Assembly (NCBI RefSeq): GCF_013409785.1
Contig: NZ_JACCBV010000001.1
Span: 2,170,001 to 2,234,000, forward strand
Origin: Microbacterium immunditiarum
GTDB lineage: Bacteria; Actinomycetota; Actinomycetes; Actinomycetales; Microbacteriaceae
Direction of reading: 5' to 3'
Length of the DNA: 64,000 nt
Part shown: one piece after another, positions 1 through 7,938 of the stretch
Numbering within the stretch: the stretch's first letter is position 1
Layout of the letters: the number at the start of each line of letters is the position of its first letter
The notes under the pieces: generated by a model
Told to the model about the DNA's origin: nothing
Databases searched by the model: none
The model's input: only the letters and a program-made list of their open reading frames with translations
Position numbers and translations under genes: made by a program

Positions 1-293
1 AGGCCGATGAGGAGCGCGACCCACCACACGCTGATGCCGAAGACGCCGTTGGCGGCGTAGTCCTGCGGGTGCGACAGGAGGCCCGAGATGACGAGCAGCG
101 TGTCACCCGGCAGCAGGAAGCCGACGAGCAGGCCGGTCTCGGCGAACACGATGAAGCACACGACGACGAGTGCCCATGGGCCCGCCCAATCGATGATCGC
201 AGCGGGGTCGAGCCAAGGAATGAGGGCTGCCTGGTGCAAGAGGGGGTTCCCGTCGGTCGGATCGGTCGGCGGCGGATGCGGCGATGAGCGCAC
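1..293 (-). CDS. DedA family membrane protein (3' end outside window)
   Basis: Only the first ~97 codons are in the window. The translation has the DedA/VTT N-terminal pattern: WLDPAAII, then a hydrophobic stretch, then FAETGLLVGFLLPGDTLL, which is the family signature around the first re-entrant helix. DedA proteins are polytopic inner-membrane proteins linked to lipid scrambling and membrane homeostasis. The start is uncertain. GTG at 291-293 lies only 4 bases from the tRNA-Leu 3' end, and an in-frame TTG at 237-239 is an alternative; neither has a good ribosome binding site. Family assignment is firm; start and length are not. Confidence 0.85.
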   Translation of the reverse strand, partial: MRSSPHPPPTDPTDGNPLLHQAALIPWLDPAAIIDWAGPWALVVVCFIVFAETGLLVGFLLPGDTLLVISGLLSHPQDYAANGVFGISVWWVALLIG

Positions 294-297
294 CTCG

Positions 298-379
298 TGC
301 GGAAGGTGGGACTTGAACCCACACGCCCGGAGGCACAGGAACCTAAATCCTGCGTGTCTGCCAGTTTCACCACTCCCGC
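298..379 (-). tRNA. tRNA-Leu (UAG anticodon)
   Basis: An 82-base cloverleaf on the minus strand. The acceptor arm GCGGGAG pairs with CTTCCGC with one G-U. The anticodon loop TTTAGGT sits in the stem CAGGA/TCCTG and gives anticodon UAG, reading CUN Leu codons. A long variable arm (class II) and the T-loop GGTTCAAGTCC are present. CCA is not encoded; A73 is at 298. The dedA-like gene begins almost immediately downstream. Confidence 0.96.
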
Positions 380-452
380 GAGTGGCTTCAGTCTACTGAG
401 GCGCCTGCGAACCGGCTGGGGGGTCAGCCCCCGGATGGTGCCGGGTGCGGCC

Positions 453-665
453 TCAGCGCCGGATGCCGAACATGAAGTACGTGGTGGGCCCGATCCAGTT
501 CACGAGGATCACCGGGATCCACGCCGGCTTGGGACCGCGGATCTCGTCGCCGTCGCGGTGTGAGAGGTCCCAGAAAGCCAGGAAGGCGAACAGGAGCTGC
601 GCGACCGCGCCGACACCCACTGCCGCCTTCGCGCCGGGGCTGAGCTGCTTCTTCGTCTTGGTCAT
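453..665 (-). CDS. PLDc_N-domain small membrane protein
   Basis: 70 residues starting at ATG 663-665 (MTKTKKQLSPG). A lysine-rich N-terminus is followed by a transmembrane helix (about residues 14-31, AAVGVGAVAQLLFAFLAF), a polar loop, and a second hydrophobic segment with PAWIPVILVNWIGPTTYFMFG. The W-P...N-x-x-G-x-x-x-Y-F pattern is that of the phospholipase D-nuclease N-terminal (PLDc_N) family, found as stand-alone two-helix proteins in actinobacteria. No enzyme domain follows, so catalytic activity is not expected. The upstream in-frame extension of this frame is antisense to tadA and is not real. Confidence 0.75.
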   Translation of the reverse strand: MTKTKKQLSPGAKAAVGVGAVAQLLFAFLAFWDLSHRDGDEIRGPKPAWIPVILVNWIGPTTYFMFGIRR

Positions 666-785
666 CGTCCGTCCTTTGTCGGTGCTCTCATCCTGCCCTC
701 TGCAGGCGGCGGATGCACGGGGATCCAGCCGTGGCGCGCTGCTCCGGCGTGGGCCCAGAACGCCTGTGGATAACTTCGCGGTGCG

Positions 786-1982
786 GTGGACGCGGCTTGC
801 GAGGATGCTTCGGTGACTCCCGCCGCGCCGCCCGCCGTCGTCGAACGCGTTCGCGACCGGCTGCGGACGGAGGGGGTCGACACGGCCCGGGACGCGGGGG
901 CTGCGCTGAGGATCGCCCGCGACGAGGTGCGCCGGCACAACGACTTCGCGCTCGCGCGCGGGCTCGCGCCGATCGACGATGAGGCGGCGTGCGTGCGTGA
1001 TGTGCTCGCGCGGGTCACCGGGTATGGGCCGCTGCAGGCGTATCTCGACGATCCGACGGTCGAGGAGGTCTGGATCAACGCCCCCGACCGCATCTTCATC
1101 GCCCGCGGCGGCGTGGCGGAGCGGGTGCCGTTGGCGTTGACGGATGCCGCGACCCGCGACCTCGTCGAGCGCATGCTCCATGCGACGGGGCGCCGGGTCG
1201 ACCTCAGTCAGCCGTTCGTCGACGCATCGCTGCCCGACGGCTCGCGACTTCACGTCGTGATCCCCGACATCACGCGGCGGCACTGGTCCATCAACATCCG
1301 CAAGTTCCTCCCGGCGTTCGGCGACCTGGGAAGCCTCGTTGCGGCGGGGTCGGTCGCGCCCGAAGCCGCACGACTCCTCCGCGGCGCGATGGCGGACGGG
1401 CGCAGCGTTCTCGTGTCAGGCGCCACGCACGCAGGCAAGACGACATTGCTCAGCGCGATGATCGCTGCGTGCCCGCCGCACCACCGCATCGTCACGGTCG
1501 AGGAGACGTTCGAGCTCTCCGTCGACGCACCCGATCTCGTCGCGATGCAGGGACGCCAGCCCTCGCTCGAGGGGACAGGCGAGGTCACCCTCCGCCGTCT
1601 GGTGAAAGAGGCGCTGCGGATGCGCCCCGACCGGCTCGTCGTCGGCGAGGTGCGCGACGCCGAAGCCCTCGACCTGCTCCTCGCGCTCAACACGGGCGTG
1701 CCGGGCGCTGCGACGATCCATGCGAACTCCGCGCGCGAAGCGCTGACGAAACTGAGCGCACTGCCGCTGCTCGCCGGGCGCAACATCGATTCCGGGTTCG
1801 TCCTCCCGGCCGTCGCGAGCTCCGTCGACCTCGTCGCCCACTGCGAACGCGATGCCGCCGGCCGCCGACGCGTCGTCGAGATCGTCGAGCCCGTCGGCGT
1901 GGCAGATGGTGCGATCGAGTGCCGCACCGTGTACGCGTTCGATGACGCCGCGGCCGCAGCGCGCGAGGAGTCGGCCGCGTGA
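786..1982 (+). CDS. tadA: Tad pilus assembly ATPase, TadA/CpaF family
   Basis: 398 residues from GTG 786; an internal GTG at 813 is an equally good start. It is the secretion ATPase that powers assembly of Flp/Tad pili at the cytoplasmic face of the membrane. Visible features are the CpaF N-terminal domain (GYGPLQAYLDDPTVEEVWINAP, ~80-100), Walker A GATHAGKT at 212-219 (the usual GGTGSGKT with A-T-H substitutions but Gly, Lys and Thr kept), the Asp/His-box VEETFEL, Walker B RLVVGEVRD, and GAATIHANS. It is the first gene of a seven-gene operon and overlaps tadB by 4 bases. Function is by family; no pilus has been shown here. Confidence 0.92.
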   Translation: MDAACEDASVTPAAPPAVVERVRDRLRTEGVDTARDAGAALRIARDEVRRHNDFALARGLAPIDDEAACVRDVLARVTGYGPLQAYLDDPTVEEVWINAPDRIFIARGGVAERVPLALTDAATRDLVERMLHATGRRVDLSQPFVDASLPDGSRLHVVIPDITRRHWSINIRKFLPAFGDLGSLVAAGSVAPEAARLLRGAMADGRSVLVSGATHAGKTTLLSAMIAACPPHHRIVTVEETFELSVDAPDLVAMQGRQPSLEGTGEVTLRRLVKEALRMRPDRLVVGEVRDAEALDLLLALNTGVPGAATIHANSAREALTKLSALPLLAGRNIDSGFVLPAVASSVDLVAHCERDAAGRRRVVEIVEPVGVADGAIECRTVYAFDDAAAAAREESAA

Positions 1983-2833
1983 CGCTCGTCTGGGGAGCGG
2001 TGCTCGGCATCGGCCTGCTGCTGGCGCTGTCGCCGTGGCTGTGGCCGGCACGTGAGAAGCAGGCGGATGCGCCGCCCAGCCGACTCTCGCGCTTGCTCGA
2101 GTCCGCCGGCCTGTCTCGCGTCGCTCCGGGCACCGTCCTCGTCGCGTGCGTCGCGGGCGGAGCGCTCGCCGCGGCGGTCGCCTGGCTGGCGACCCAGGTG
2201 TGGGCGCTCACGCTCGTCGCCGCCGTCGGCGGCGCGGCGGTGCCGTTGGCGTGGTTGCGCGCTCGTCGCCTGCGTCTCCTGCGGACGCGCCGCGGACTCT
2301 GGCCCGACGTGTGCGATCTGCTCATCGCGTCCGTGCGAGCGGGCATGTCGCTGCCCGGCGCCGTCGCGAGCCTCGCCGATTCGGCTCCGACGTCGCTGCG
2401 GGCGCCGTTCGAGCAGTTCGCGCGGGATCTCGCGGCATCCGGTCATTTCGACTCGAGCGCACAGCGCCTGAAGGCCGCGCTCGGTGACCCCGTGGCCGAT
2501 CGCATCGTCGAGACGCTCCGCATGGCGCGACAGGTCGGAGGCACCGAGCTCTCGACCGTGCTGCGCGCGCTCGCGGCGTCCGTGCGCGCCGACGCGCTGC
2601 TGCGTGCCGAGGTCGAGGCTCGGCAGTCGTGGGTGCGTGGTGCGGCAGTGCTCGGCGTCGCGGCGCCGTGGGTCATCCTCGCGCTCCTCGCGACGCGGCC
2701 CGAGGGCGCCCGCGCGTACGGCAGCCCCGAGGGCGTCGCGCTCATCCTCGGTGGGGCGATCGTGTCGTTCGGCGCGTATCGCCTCATGATCCGCGTCGGG
2801 CGGCTCCCCGAGCCGAGGCGGTGGTTCGGATGA
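1979..2833 (+). CDS. tadB: Tad pilus assembly membrane platform protein, TadB-like
   Basis: 284 residues, GTG start overlapping the tadA stop. It has two N-terminal transmembrane helices (LVWGAVLGIGLLLALSPWLW and the stretch near residues 43-80), then a cytoplasmic T2SSF/GspF-type helical domain (WPDVCDLLIASVRAGMSLPGAVASLAD; DRIVETLRMARQVGGTELSTVLRALAASVRAD), then two C-terminal hydrophobic helices. TadB and TadC form the inner-membrane platform that couples the TadA ATPase to pilin extrusion. Length and order (A-B-C) are typical of the short actinobacterial Tad locus. Confidence 0.88.
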   Translation: MTLVWGAVLGIGLLLALSPWLWPAREKQADAPPSRLSRLLESAGLSRVAPGTVLVACVAGGALAAAVAWLATQVWALTLVAAVGGAAVPLAWLRARRLRLLRTRRGLWPDVCDLLIASVRAGMSLPGAVASLADSAPTSLRAPFEQFARDLAASGHFDSSAQRLKAALGDPVADRIVETLRMARQVGGTELSTVLRALAASVRADALLRAEVEARQSWVRGAAVLGVAAPWVILALLATRPEGARAYGSPEGVALILGGAIVSFGAYRLMIRVGRLPEPRRWFG

Positions 2834-3753
2834 GCATCCTCGCGACTGATCTCGCGCTCGCCGTCGTGCTCGGCGGAGCGTTCGGAGTGGGCGTGTGCCT
2901 GCTGCTCGCGCTCGTTCCGCGGTGGGGTGCGCCGTCGCTCACACGTCGCGTCGCCCCGTACCTGCGAGACATCACGGATCCCCGTGGGCTCGTTCTCGCA
3001 CCTCAGCCGTTCGGCCTCCGTGCGCTTGTGCGTGAGGAACGCGACCGCTGGGCGGCTCGGCTCGGCGGGTCGGCCTCGATCGATCGACGGCTGCGCCAGG
3101 CGGCGTGGGCAACGGATGCCGCGGGCTTCCGCGGCCGCCAACTCGTGTGGGCCGTCGCCGGTGTCGCGATCGGCGGAGTGCTCGTCGTCGCGCTCGTGCT
3201 GCTCGGGCGGGCAGCTCCGGCGGTCGCGCTGCTTCCGCCGCTTTCCGGCGCGATCGCAGCGATCGGCTGCGACCAGCTGCTTTCGCTCGCGGCTCGGAGA
3301 CGAATCGAGCGAGTCCAGGACGAGCTGCCTACGCTGTTGGAGTTCCTCGCGCTGTGCCTTTCGGCCGGGGAGGGCATCTTCGACTCGATCCGGCGCGTCG
3401 CCGACACCGGGGCGGGGGAGTTGAGCGCCGAACTGCGCGCCGTCGTCGTCGCGGTCGGCACCGGATCATCGCTCACCGACGCGCTGAACCGGCTGTCGCG
3501 CGACCTCGGGCTCCCCGCGCTCACACGATCCGTCGATCAGCTCATCGCGGCGATCGAACGCGGCGCGCCGCTCTCGGATGTGCTCCACGCGCAGGCGCTC
3601 GACGCGCGCGAAGACGCCAAGCGCACGCTCATCGAACAGGCGGGCCGCAAGGAGATCTACATGCTCGTGCCGCTCGTCTTCTTGATTCTCCCGCTGAGCG
3701 TCTTGTTCGCGGTGTTTCCGGGGATCTTCATGCTCCGCCTCGGAATCGGCTAG
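2830..3753 (+). CDS. tadC: Tad pilus assembly membrane platform protein, TadC-like
   Basis: 307 residues. The start ATG 2830 overlaps the tadB stop (ATGA). An N-terminal helix (LALAVVLGGAFGVGVCLLLALV) is followed by further hydrophobic segments near residues 110-150, a T2SSF domain (QDELPTLLEFLALCLSAGEGIFDSIRRVAD; SRDLGLPALTRSVDQLIAAIERGAPLSDVL), and a C-terminal helix pair with KEIYMLVPLVFLILPLSVLFAVFPG. That last segment is characteristic of TadC. The frame is open for about 200 bases upstream, but that stretch is antisense-quality sequence inside tadB. Predicted partner of TadB and TadA. Confidence 0.88.
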   Translation: MSILATDLALAVVLGGAFGVGVCLLLALVPRWGAPSLTRRVAPYLRDITDPRGLVLAPQPFGLRALVREERDRWAARLGGSASIDRRLRQAAWATDAAGFRGRQLVWAVAGVAIGGVLVVALVLLGRAAPAVALLPPLSGAIAAIGCDQLLSLAARRRIERVQDELPTLLEFLALCLSAGEGIFDSIRRVADTGAGELSAELRAVVVAVGTGSSLTDALNRLSRDLGLPALTRSVDQLIAAIERGAPLSDVLHAQALDAREDAKRTLIEQAGRKEIYMLVPLVFLILPLSVLFAVFPGIFMLRLGIG

Positions 3754-3771
3754 GTCGGAAGGAGACCACTC

Positions 3772-3963
3772 ATGATCCGAAGCCTCATCTCCCGCGCGGC
3801 GGCTCGCCTGCACATCGTCGTCGACGACGAGCGCGGCGACGTGCCCGGCTGGGTCCTCATCACGCTCATGACGGCAGGGCTCGTCGTCGCGATCTGGATG
3901 CTCGCGGGGCCCGCACTGGCCGGGTTGTTCGAGCAGGCGATCGAGCGCGTCTCCGGATTCTGA
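3772..3963 (+). CDS. Flp-pilin-like small membrane peptide
   Basis: 63 residues, ATG preceded by GGAAGGAGA. It has a basic leader, then DDERGDVPGWVLITLMTAGLV, a single hydrophobic helix and a short amphipathic tail. Position (directly after tadC, before the TadE genes) and size fit a Flp/type IVb pilin. The prepilin peptidase site G-x4-E-[FY] is not conserved: after the Gly of ERG the fifth residue is Trp rather than Glu. Either this is the main subunit with a divergent processing site or a pseudopilin-like accessory peptide. The assignment is by context, not by a clear family motif. Confidence 0.65.
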   Translation: MIRSLISRAAARLHIVVDDERGDVPGWVLITLMTAGLVVAIWMLAGPALAGLFEQAIERVSGF

Positions 3964-3965
3964 GC

Positions 3966-4415
3966 ATGGGCGGCGTGCGTGGCATCGGCCGGCGGTCGCT
4001 CAGGCGGATCACCGCCCGAATGCGTCGCCCGGGCGTCGAGCTCGGCGACCGAGGCGCGAGCCCCGTCGAGTTCGTGCTCGTCGGGTCGCTGCTGACGCTC
4101 GTCACGCTCGCTGTGCTGCAGTTCGGGCTCGCGGTGTACGTGCGCAACGTCGTGCATGATGCTGCCGTCGACGGCGCCTTCCATGCGGCGCTCGCCGACG
4201 CGTCGCTGCATGACGGAGTCGACCGCACGCGCGAGATCGTCACGCGGACGGTCGGCGCGGAGTTCGCCGACGATGTCGCGGTCCGCGAGACCGACCGGTT
4301 CGGCTATCCCGCCGTGGAACTCACGGTGCGCACGACGCTGCCGCTCGTCGGCCTGCTGGGCATGCCACGGATGCTGGAGGTGAGCGCGCATGCGCCCGTC
4401 GAGTCCTTCGACTGA
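3966..4415 (+). CDS. TadE-like minor pseudopilin
   Basis: 149 residues from ATG 3966, two bases after the Flp-like stop. A ~35-residue Arg-rich leader is followed by DRGASPVEFVLVGSLLTL, i.e. G followed by A-S-P-V-E-F. This is an intact TadE prepilin-type motif with Glu at +5, and a 20-residue transmembrane helix follows. The rest is an extracytoplasmic domain. TadE proteins are processed minor pilins needed for Tad pilus assembly. It overlaps the next gene by 26 bases, indicating tight translational coupling. Confidence 0.82.
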   Translation: MGGVRGIGRRSLRRITARMRRPGVELGDRGASPVEFVLVGSLLTLVTLAVLQFGLAVYVRNVVHDAAVDGAFHAALADASLHDGVDRTREIVTRTVGAEFADDVAVRETDRFGYPAVELTVRTTLPLVGLLGMPRMLEVSAHAPVESFD

Positions 4416-4863
4416 CGTCTCTGAAGACCCTCCCGAGCGCGGATCCGCTCCGCTCGAGTTCATCCTCGTGGGACTGCTCATGCTCGTGCCGATCGTGTAC
4501 CTCATCGTCGCGCTCGGGCTGATCCAGTCGCAGGCGCTCGGCGCCAAGGCCGGCGCGCGACACCTCGCGCGCACTGTCGCCACGGCCGGCGGCGTCGCCG
4601 ACGCCGACCGCCGAGCCGAGCGCGTTCTCGAATCCGTCACAACCGAGTACGGGCTCGACCCCTCCACCGTGGCCGTCGACGTCGAGTGCAGTCCTGCGGG
4701 CGGGGCGTGTCCGCGTGCGGGTGCGATGCTCCACGTGACGATCAGCACCCGCGTGTCGCTCCCGCTCGTGCCGCCCGTCCTCGGCCTCGAACGGATCGCG
4801 AGCATCCCGATCGAAGCGTCCGCGGTTCAGAAGGTCTCGCGGACGTGGGGCGACGGCACGTGA
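4390..4863 (+). CDS. second TadE/TadF-like minor pseudopilin
   Basis: 157 residues, starting inside the 3' end of the preceding TadE gene. A short polar leader is followed by ERGSAPLEFILVGLLMLVPIVYLIVAL: G then S-A-P-L-E-F, again a prepilin motif with Glu at +5 and a transmembrane helix. The extracytoplasmic part contains two Cys (EC...GGAC), possibly a disulfide. Tandem TadE-like genes are normal in actinobacterial Tad loci. Function as a minor pilin is inferred from motif and operon. Confidence 0.8.
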   Translation: MRPSSPSTDVSEDPPERGSAPLEFILVGLLMLVPIVYLIVALGLIQSQALGAKAGARHLARTVATAGGVADADRRAERVLESVTTEYGLDPSTVAVDVECSPAGGACPRAGAMLHVTISTRVSLPLVPPVLGLERIASIPIEASAVQKVSRTWGDGT

Positions 4864-5309
4864 GGCTCATCCGACGTCTCGTCGCACGCGTCCGAGCGGC
4901 GACCCCGGACGATGAGGACGGGAGCGTCCTCCCGCTCGCGATCGGGTACGGCGTGCTCGCGCTCGTGCTCATCCTGCTGTGCGCCGACGCGACCAGTCTG
5001 TATCTCGCGCAGAAGCGGCTCGACTCCCTCGCGGATGCCGCCGCCCTCGCCGGCTCGGACGGGTTCGTGCTCGAGGTCGTCGGCGGCGCGCCGATCGCGA
5101 CGCTCACATCGGACGGCGTGCGCTCGCAGGCGGAGGCCGTCGTCGCTGACGTGGGATCGACAGCCGTGCTCATCGCCGCGGGAACCCCCGACGGCACGTC
5201 CGCACGTGTGACGGTGGCGGACACGTGGCATCCGCCGATTCTCACGCTGTTCGTGCCCGACGGCGTGCCGCTGGAGTCGACCGCGACGAGTCGCACGGCA
5301 CTGCGTTGA
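4860..5309 (+). CDS. TadG-related (Flp pilus TadE/G-like) protein
   Basis: 149 residues, GTG start overlapping the previous stop. After an Arg-rich leader it has EDGSVLPLAIGYGVLALVLILLCAD, one transmembrane helix, then ATSLYLAQKRLDSLADAAALAGSDGF. The LDSLADAAALAG helix is the hallmark of TadG/TadE-G-like proteins. It is last in the tad operon. No TadZ, RcpC or prepilin peptidase gene is present here, so processing must rely on a gene elsewhere. The 3' end overlaps the convergent oxidoreductase gene by 68 bases. Confidence 0.8.
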   Translation: MRLIRRLVARVRAATPDDEDGSVLPLAIGYGVLALVLILLCADATSLYLAQKRLDSLADAAALAGSDGFVLEVVGGAPIATLTSDGVRSQAEAVVADVGSTAVLIAAGTPDGTSARVTVADTWHPPILTLFVPDGVPLESTATSRTALR

Positions 5310-6375
5310 CCCCGCGAGATCGGTCGCCGTCGAAGACGAGACCATCGCTCTCGAGCTCGACGAGCTCGGCGAGCAGCGCGGGCAGCTGATCGAGGTGCCA
5401 GACCCCGGCGGGCGTGCTGTCGACAGCGACACGCCGTGCTGCGACCGCCGCGACGAGCCCGGTCGCCCGGCTCTGGCTCCGGCCGCGGACCCACCAGGTC
5501 GCGCGCCGGCCGCGGTCTTCGGCCTCAGCGAGCACGACGAAGTCCTCGCCGCCGATCGGCAGTCGTCCGCTCGCGCCTCTCAGCGCGGCGCGCCCGGCAC
5601 GACTGCCGAGCACGCGCCGGCCCACACGCGAGCGGCCGAAACGGAACAGCAACCACGTCAAGGCCCGCGAATCCAGGGAGAGTCGCGTGGTGACACTCGG
5701 CACACCGAGCGTCCGGGTGAGCGAGACCTGGTCGGCGAACGGCATGAAGTGGGCCGTGCGTCGCCCGCTGCCCGGTACATCGACGCGTCTGGCGTCGCGG
5801 TGCTCCGCACCGGGCTCGAGGATCCCGTCGATCGTCCACCGCACCGCTTCGGCGCCGTGCTCTTCGCGCGATCCGGCCATCACCGTGAGCTCGACCCGTT
5901 CGACATGCCCGCCGAGGGCCGAGACGGCCAGCCGCGCGAGGGCGTTGGTGAGACCGGGCGCGACGCCGATGCTCAGGACGACGCTCGCCCCGTGCTCCAG
6001 CGCGAGAGGTGCGAGAGCCTCCACGGTCGCGAACTGCTCGACCGAGGCCGTCACGTCCACGACAGACACGCCCTCCTCGAGGCACGCCGCGTGGAATGAA
6101 CCGTCTGGGACATCCACACACAGCACGACCACGCTCGGCCGAACGCGGCGAAGCACGTCCCGGACGCTCTCGGCGTCGGTGACGTCTACGCGCACAGCCG
6201 GGTGCGGACCCTGCGGCGACGGATGCCGGGAGCCGATCAGCACGCGGAGTCGGGGATCGGCCGCGAGGCGCTCGGCCGCGATCGACCCGACGCGACCGGA
6301 TCCGCCCACCACGAGGATCGGGCGCGTCACGTCGTCTCCCGGCGCATCCGGGAAGAGGCGTTCTGAGGTGTTCAT
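5242..6375 (-). CDS. saccharopine-dehydrogenase-like NAD(P)-binding oxidoreductase
   Basis: 377 residues from ATG 6373-6375, chosen because GGGAG lies 7 bases upstream; an earlier ATG at 6385-6387 lacks a site. The N-terminal Rossmann motif RPILVVGGSGRVGS is followed by VLCVDVPDG and DVTA, as in the saccharopine dehydrogenase/trans-acting enoyl reductase group. The C-terminal half is variable. Substrate is unknown. The gene lies 11 bases downstream of the MFS gene on the same strand, so the two are probably co-transcribed. The last ~22 codons overlap the 3' end of the TadG-like gene. Confidence 0.8.
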   Translation of the reverse strand: MNTSERLFPDAPGDDVTRPILVVGGSGRVGSIAAERLAADPRLRVLIGSRHPSPQGPHPAVRVDVTDAESVRDVLRRVRPSVVVLCVDVPDGSFHAACLEEGVSVVDVTASVEQFATVEALAPLALEHGASVVLSIGVAPGLTNALARLAVSALGGHVERVELTVMAGSREEHGAEAVRWTIDGILEPGAEHRDARRVDVPGSGRRTAHFMPFADQVSLTRTLGVPSVTTRLSLDSRALTWLLFRFGRSRVGRRVLGSRAGRAALRGASGRLPIGGEDFVVLAEAEDRGRRATWWVRGRSQSRATGLVAAVAARRVAVDSTPAGVWHLDQLPALLAELVELESDGLVFDGDRSRGVNAVPCDSSRSTPAARRRARTA

Positions 6376-6386
6376 CGGTGCTCCCA

Positions 6387-7847
6387 TCAGTGCAGCGGCC
6401 CTTCGGGCAGCGCGCTCGAGTCGATGCGACCCGGCGCGATGAAGACGAGGGACACGATGGCGGCCGCGAGCGCCGCGATCGCGAGCGCGGCGAAGCCGCG
6501 AGCGTACGCCCCGGGGTCGAGCAGCGATGCCGATGCGGCTCCGATGACGGATGCCACGGCGGCCACACCGAACGCGCCGCCGATCTCGTGCCCGGTGTTG
6601 ACGATGCCCGACGCGAGACCAGCTTCGTGCACGTCGACCCGCGCGAGCGCGCTCGCGGTCGCGGTCAGGAACGCCGGGCCGAGGCCGAACGACACGAGCA
6701 CGAGGCCCGCGATGAGCGGATACCAGAGCGCGGATGACCCGTCGAGCTGCGTGAGCACGAGCCCGCCGGCCGCAGTGATCGCGAATGCCCCCGCCGCGAC
6801 GAGGCGCACCGAGAAGCGGGCGAGCGCGCGTGAAGCGAGGTGCGCCGAGATCACCGTCGCCACAGCCGACGGCAGGAACACCAGACCGGTCTGGAAGGGA
6901 TCGAGCCCCACGACCTGCTGCAGGTACATCGAAGCGAGGAAGAACAGCGAGAGCATCGCGGCGCTCGCGAGCAGCATGAGGGCGAGTCCCGTCATGACCG
7001 GACGCCGCCGCAGCACGCCGAGCGGCACGAGGGGGGCGGGGTGGCACCGTTCCTGCAGGACGAAGAGCACCAGCGCGAGGACCGCGACGCCGAGCGCCAG
7101 GGTGATCGGCCACCAGGATGCTAGGCCGCCCGCGGCGTCGCCCAGGCCCCCGAGCCCGCCCAGCGCAACGACGAGCGCGGCCGCGAACACCGTGGCGAGC
7201 AGGCCGCCCACGAGGTCGATCCGCCCTCCGATCCCGCTCGACGCGGGGAGCATCCGCAACAGCAGCGGGATGAGCGCAACGCCGATCGGCACGTTGACGA
7301 GGAAGATCCATCGCCAACCCGGACCGGAGGTGAGCAGCCCGCTCGCCAGAAGGCCGACTGCGAAGCCGGATGCGCCGATACCTGCCCACACACCGAGGGC
7401 GCGCGTACGGGCGGCTCCCGTGAACAGCGTTGAGACCGACGCGAGCGCGGCCGGCGAGAGGAGCGCGGCGCCGACGCCCTGAACCGCGCGGCCCGCGATG
7501 AGCTGAACGCCATCGAGGGCGAGTCCGCAGAGGGCCGAGCTGACCGTGAACAGGACGAGGCCGGTCACGAGCAGTCGTCGTCGGCCCAGAACATCTGCGA
7601 GCCTGCCGCCGAGCAGCATCAGGCCGCCGAATGTGACGGCGTACGCCGTGATGACCCATGTCAGGTCGCTCGTGCCGAGCCTCAGGTCGGACGCGATCGA
7701 GGGCAATGCGATGTTCGCGGCGGTGACGTCGAGCACGAGCATGAACTGCGCGATGCACAGCAGTGCGAGGACCACCCAGTCGCGGGTCGTCGGGGCCGCC
7801 GGGGGAGCGTCGGGTGACATGTGGCCGGCGGGTCGGTGAGTGCTCAC
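6387..7847 (-). CDS. MFS drug efflux transporter, DHA2 (EmrB/QacA) type
   Basis: 486 residues. The first helix carries LLCIAQFMLVLDVTAANIALPSI (DHA2 motif D1 with LD-x-T-x-x-NIALP). It then has GGLMLLGGRLADVLGRRRLL (MFS motif A) and a motif-C-like glycine/proline-rich helix 5. Around 14 hydrophobic segments can be seen, consistent with the 14-TMS DHA2 family of proton-driven multidrug exporters. Two palindromes lie directly upstream between this gene and the divergent ABM-like gene, suggesting repressor control. Confidence 0.9.
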   Translation of the reverse strand: MSTHRPAGHMSPDAPPAAPTTRDWVVLALLCIAQFMLVLDVTAANIALPSIASDLRLGTSDLTWVITAYAVTFGGLMLLGGRLADVLGRRRLLVTGLVLFTVSSALCGLALDGVQLIAGRAVQGVGAALLSPAALASVSTLFTGAARTRALGVWAGIGASGFAVGLLASGLLTSGPGWRWIFLVNVPIGVALIPLLLRMLPASSGIGGRIDLVGGLLATVFAAALVVALGGLGGLGDAAGGLASWWPITLALGVAVLALVLFVLQERCHPAPLVPLGVLRRRPVMTGLALMLLASAAMLSLFFLASMYLQQVVGLDPFQTGLVFLPSAVATVISAHLASRALARFSVRLVAAGAFAITAAGGLVLTQLDGSSALWYPLIAGLVLVSFGLGPAFLTATASALARVDVHEAGLASGIVNTGHEIGGAFGVAAVASVIGAASASLLDPGAYARGFAALAIAALAAAIVSLVFIAPGRIDSSALPEGPLH

Positions 7848-7877
7848 GAAGAGACCTCCTCGGAGTGGGACTTGTTA

Positions 7878-7916
7878 TGAACAGAAGTTCACGATACGCT
7901 CATGAACGTCAGTTCA
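7878..7916. promoter_or_regulatory. paired palindromic operators TGAAC-N4-GTTCA
   Basis: Two 14-bp perfect-arm palindromes lie in the 91-base divergent intergenic region: 7878-7891 (TGAACAGAAGTTCA) and 7903-7916 (TGAACGTCAGTTCA). Their centres are 25 bases apart. The shared arm TGAAC/GTTCA with different 4-base spacers makes chance unlikely. This spacing and position fit a dimeric repressor controlling the MFS/oxidoreductase pair and the ABM-like gene in both directions. The TetR gene at 8407 is the nearest candidate regulator; that link is inferred. Confidence 0.75.
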
Positions 7917-7938
7917 CAACCGCGTTGGGAGAAATGTC

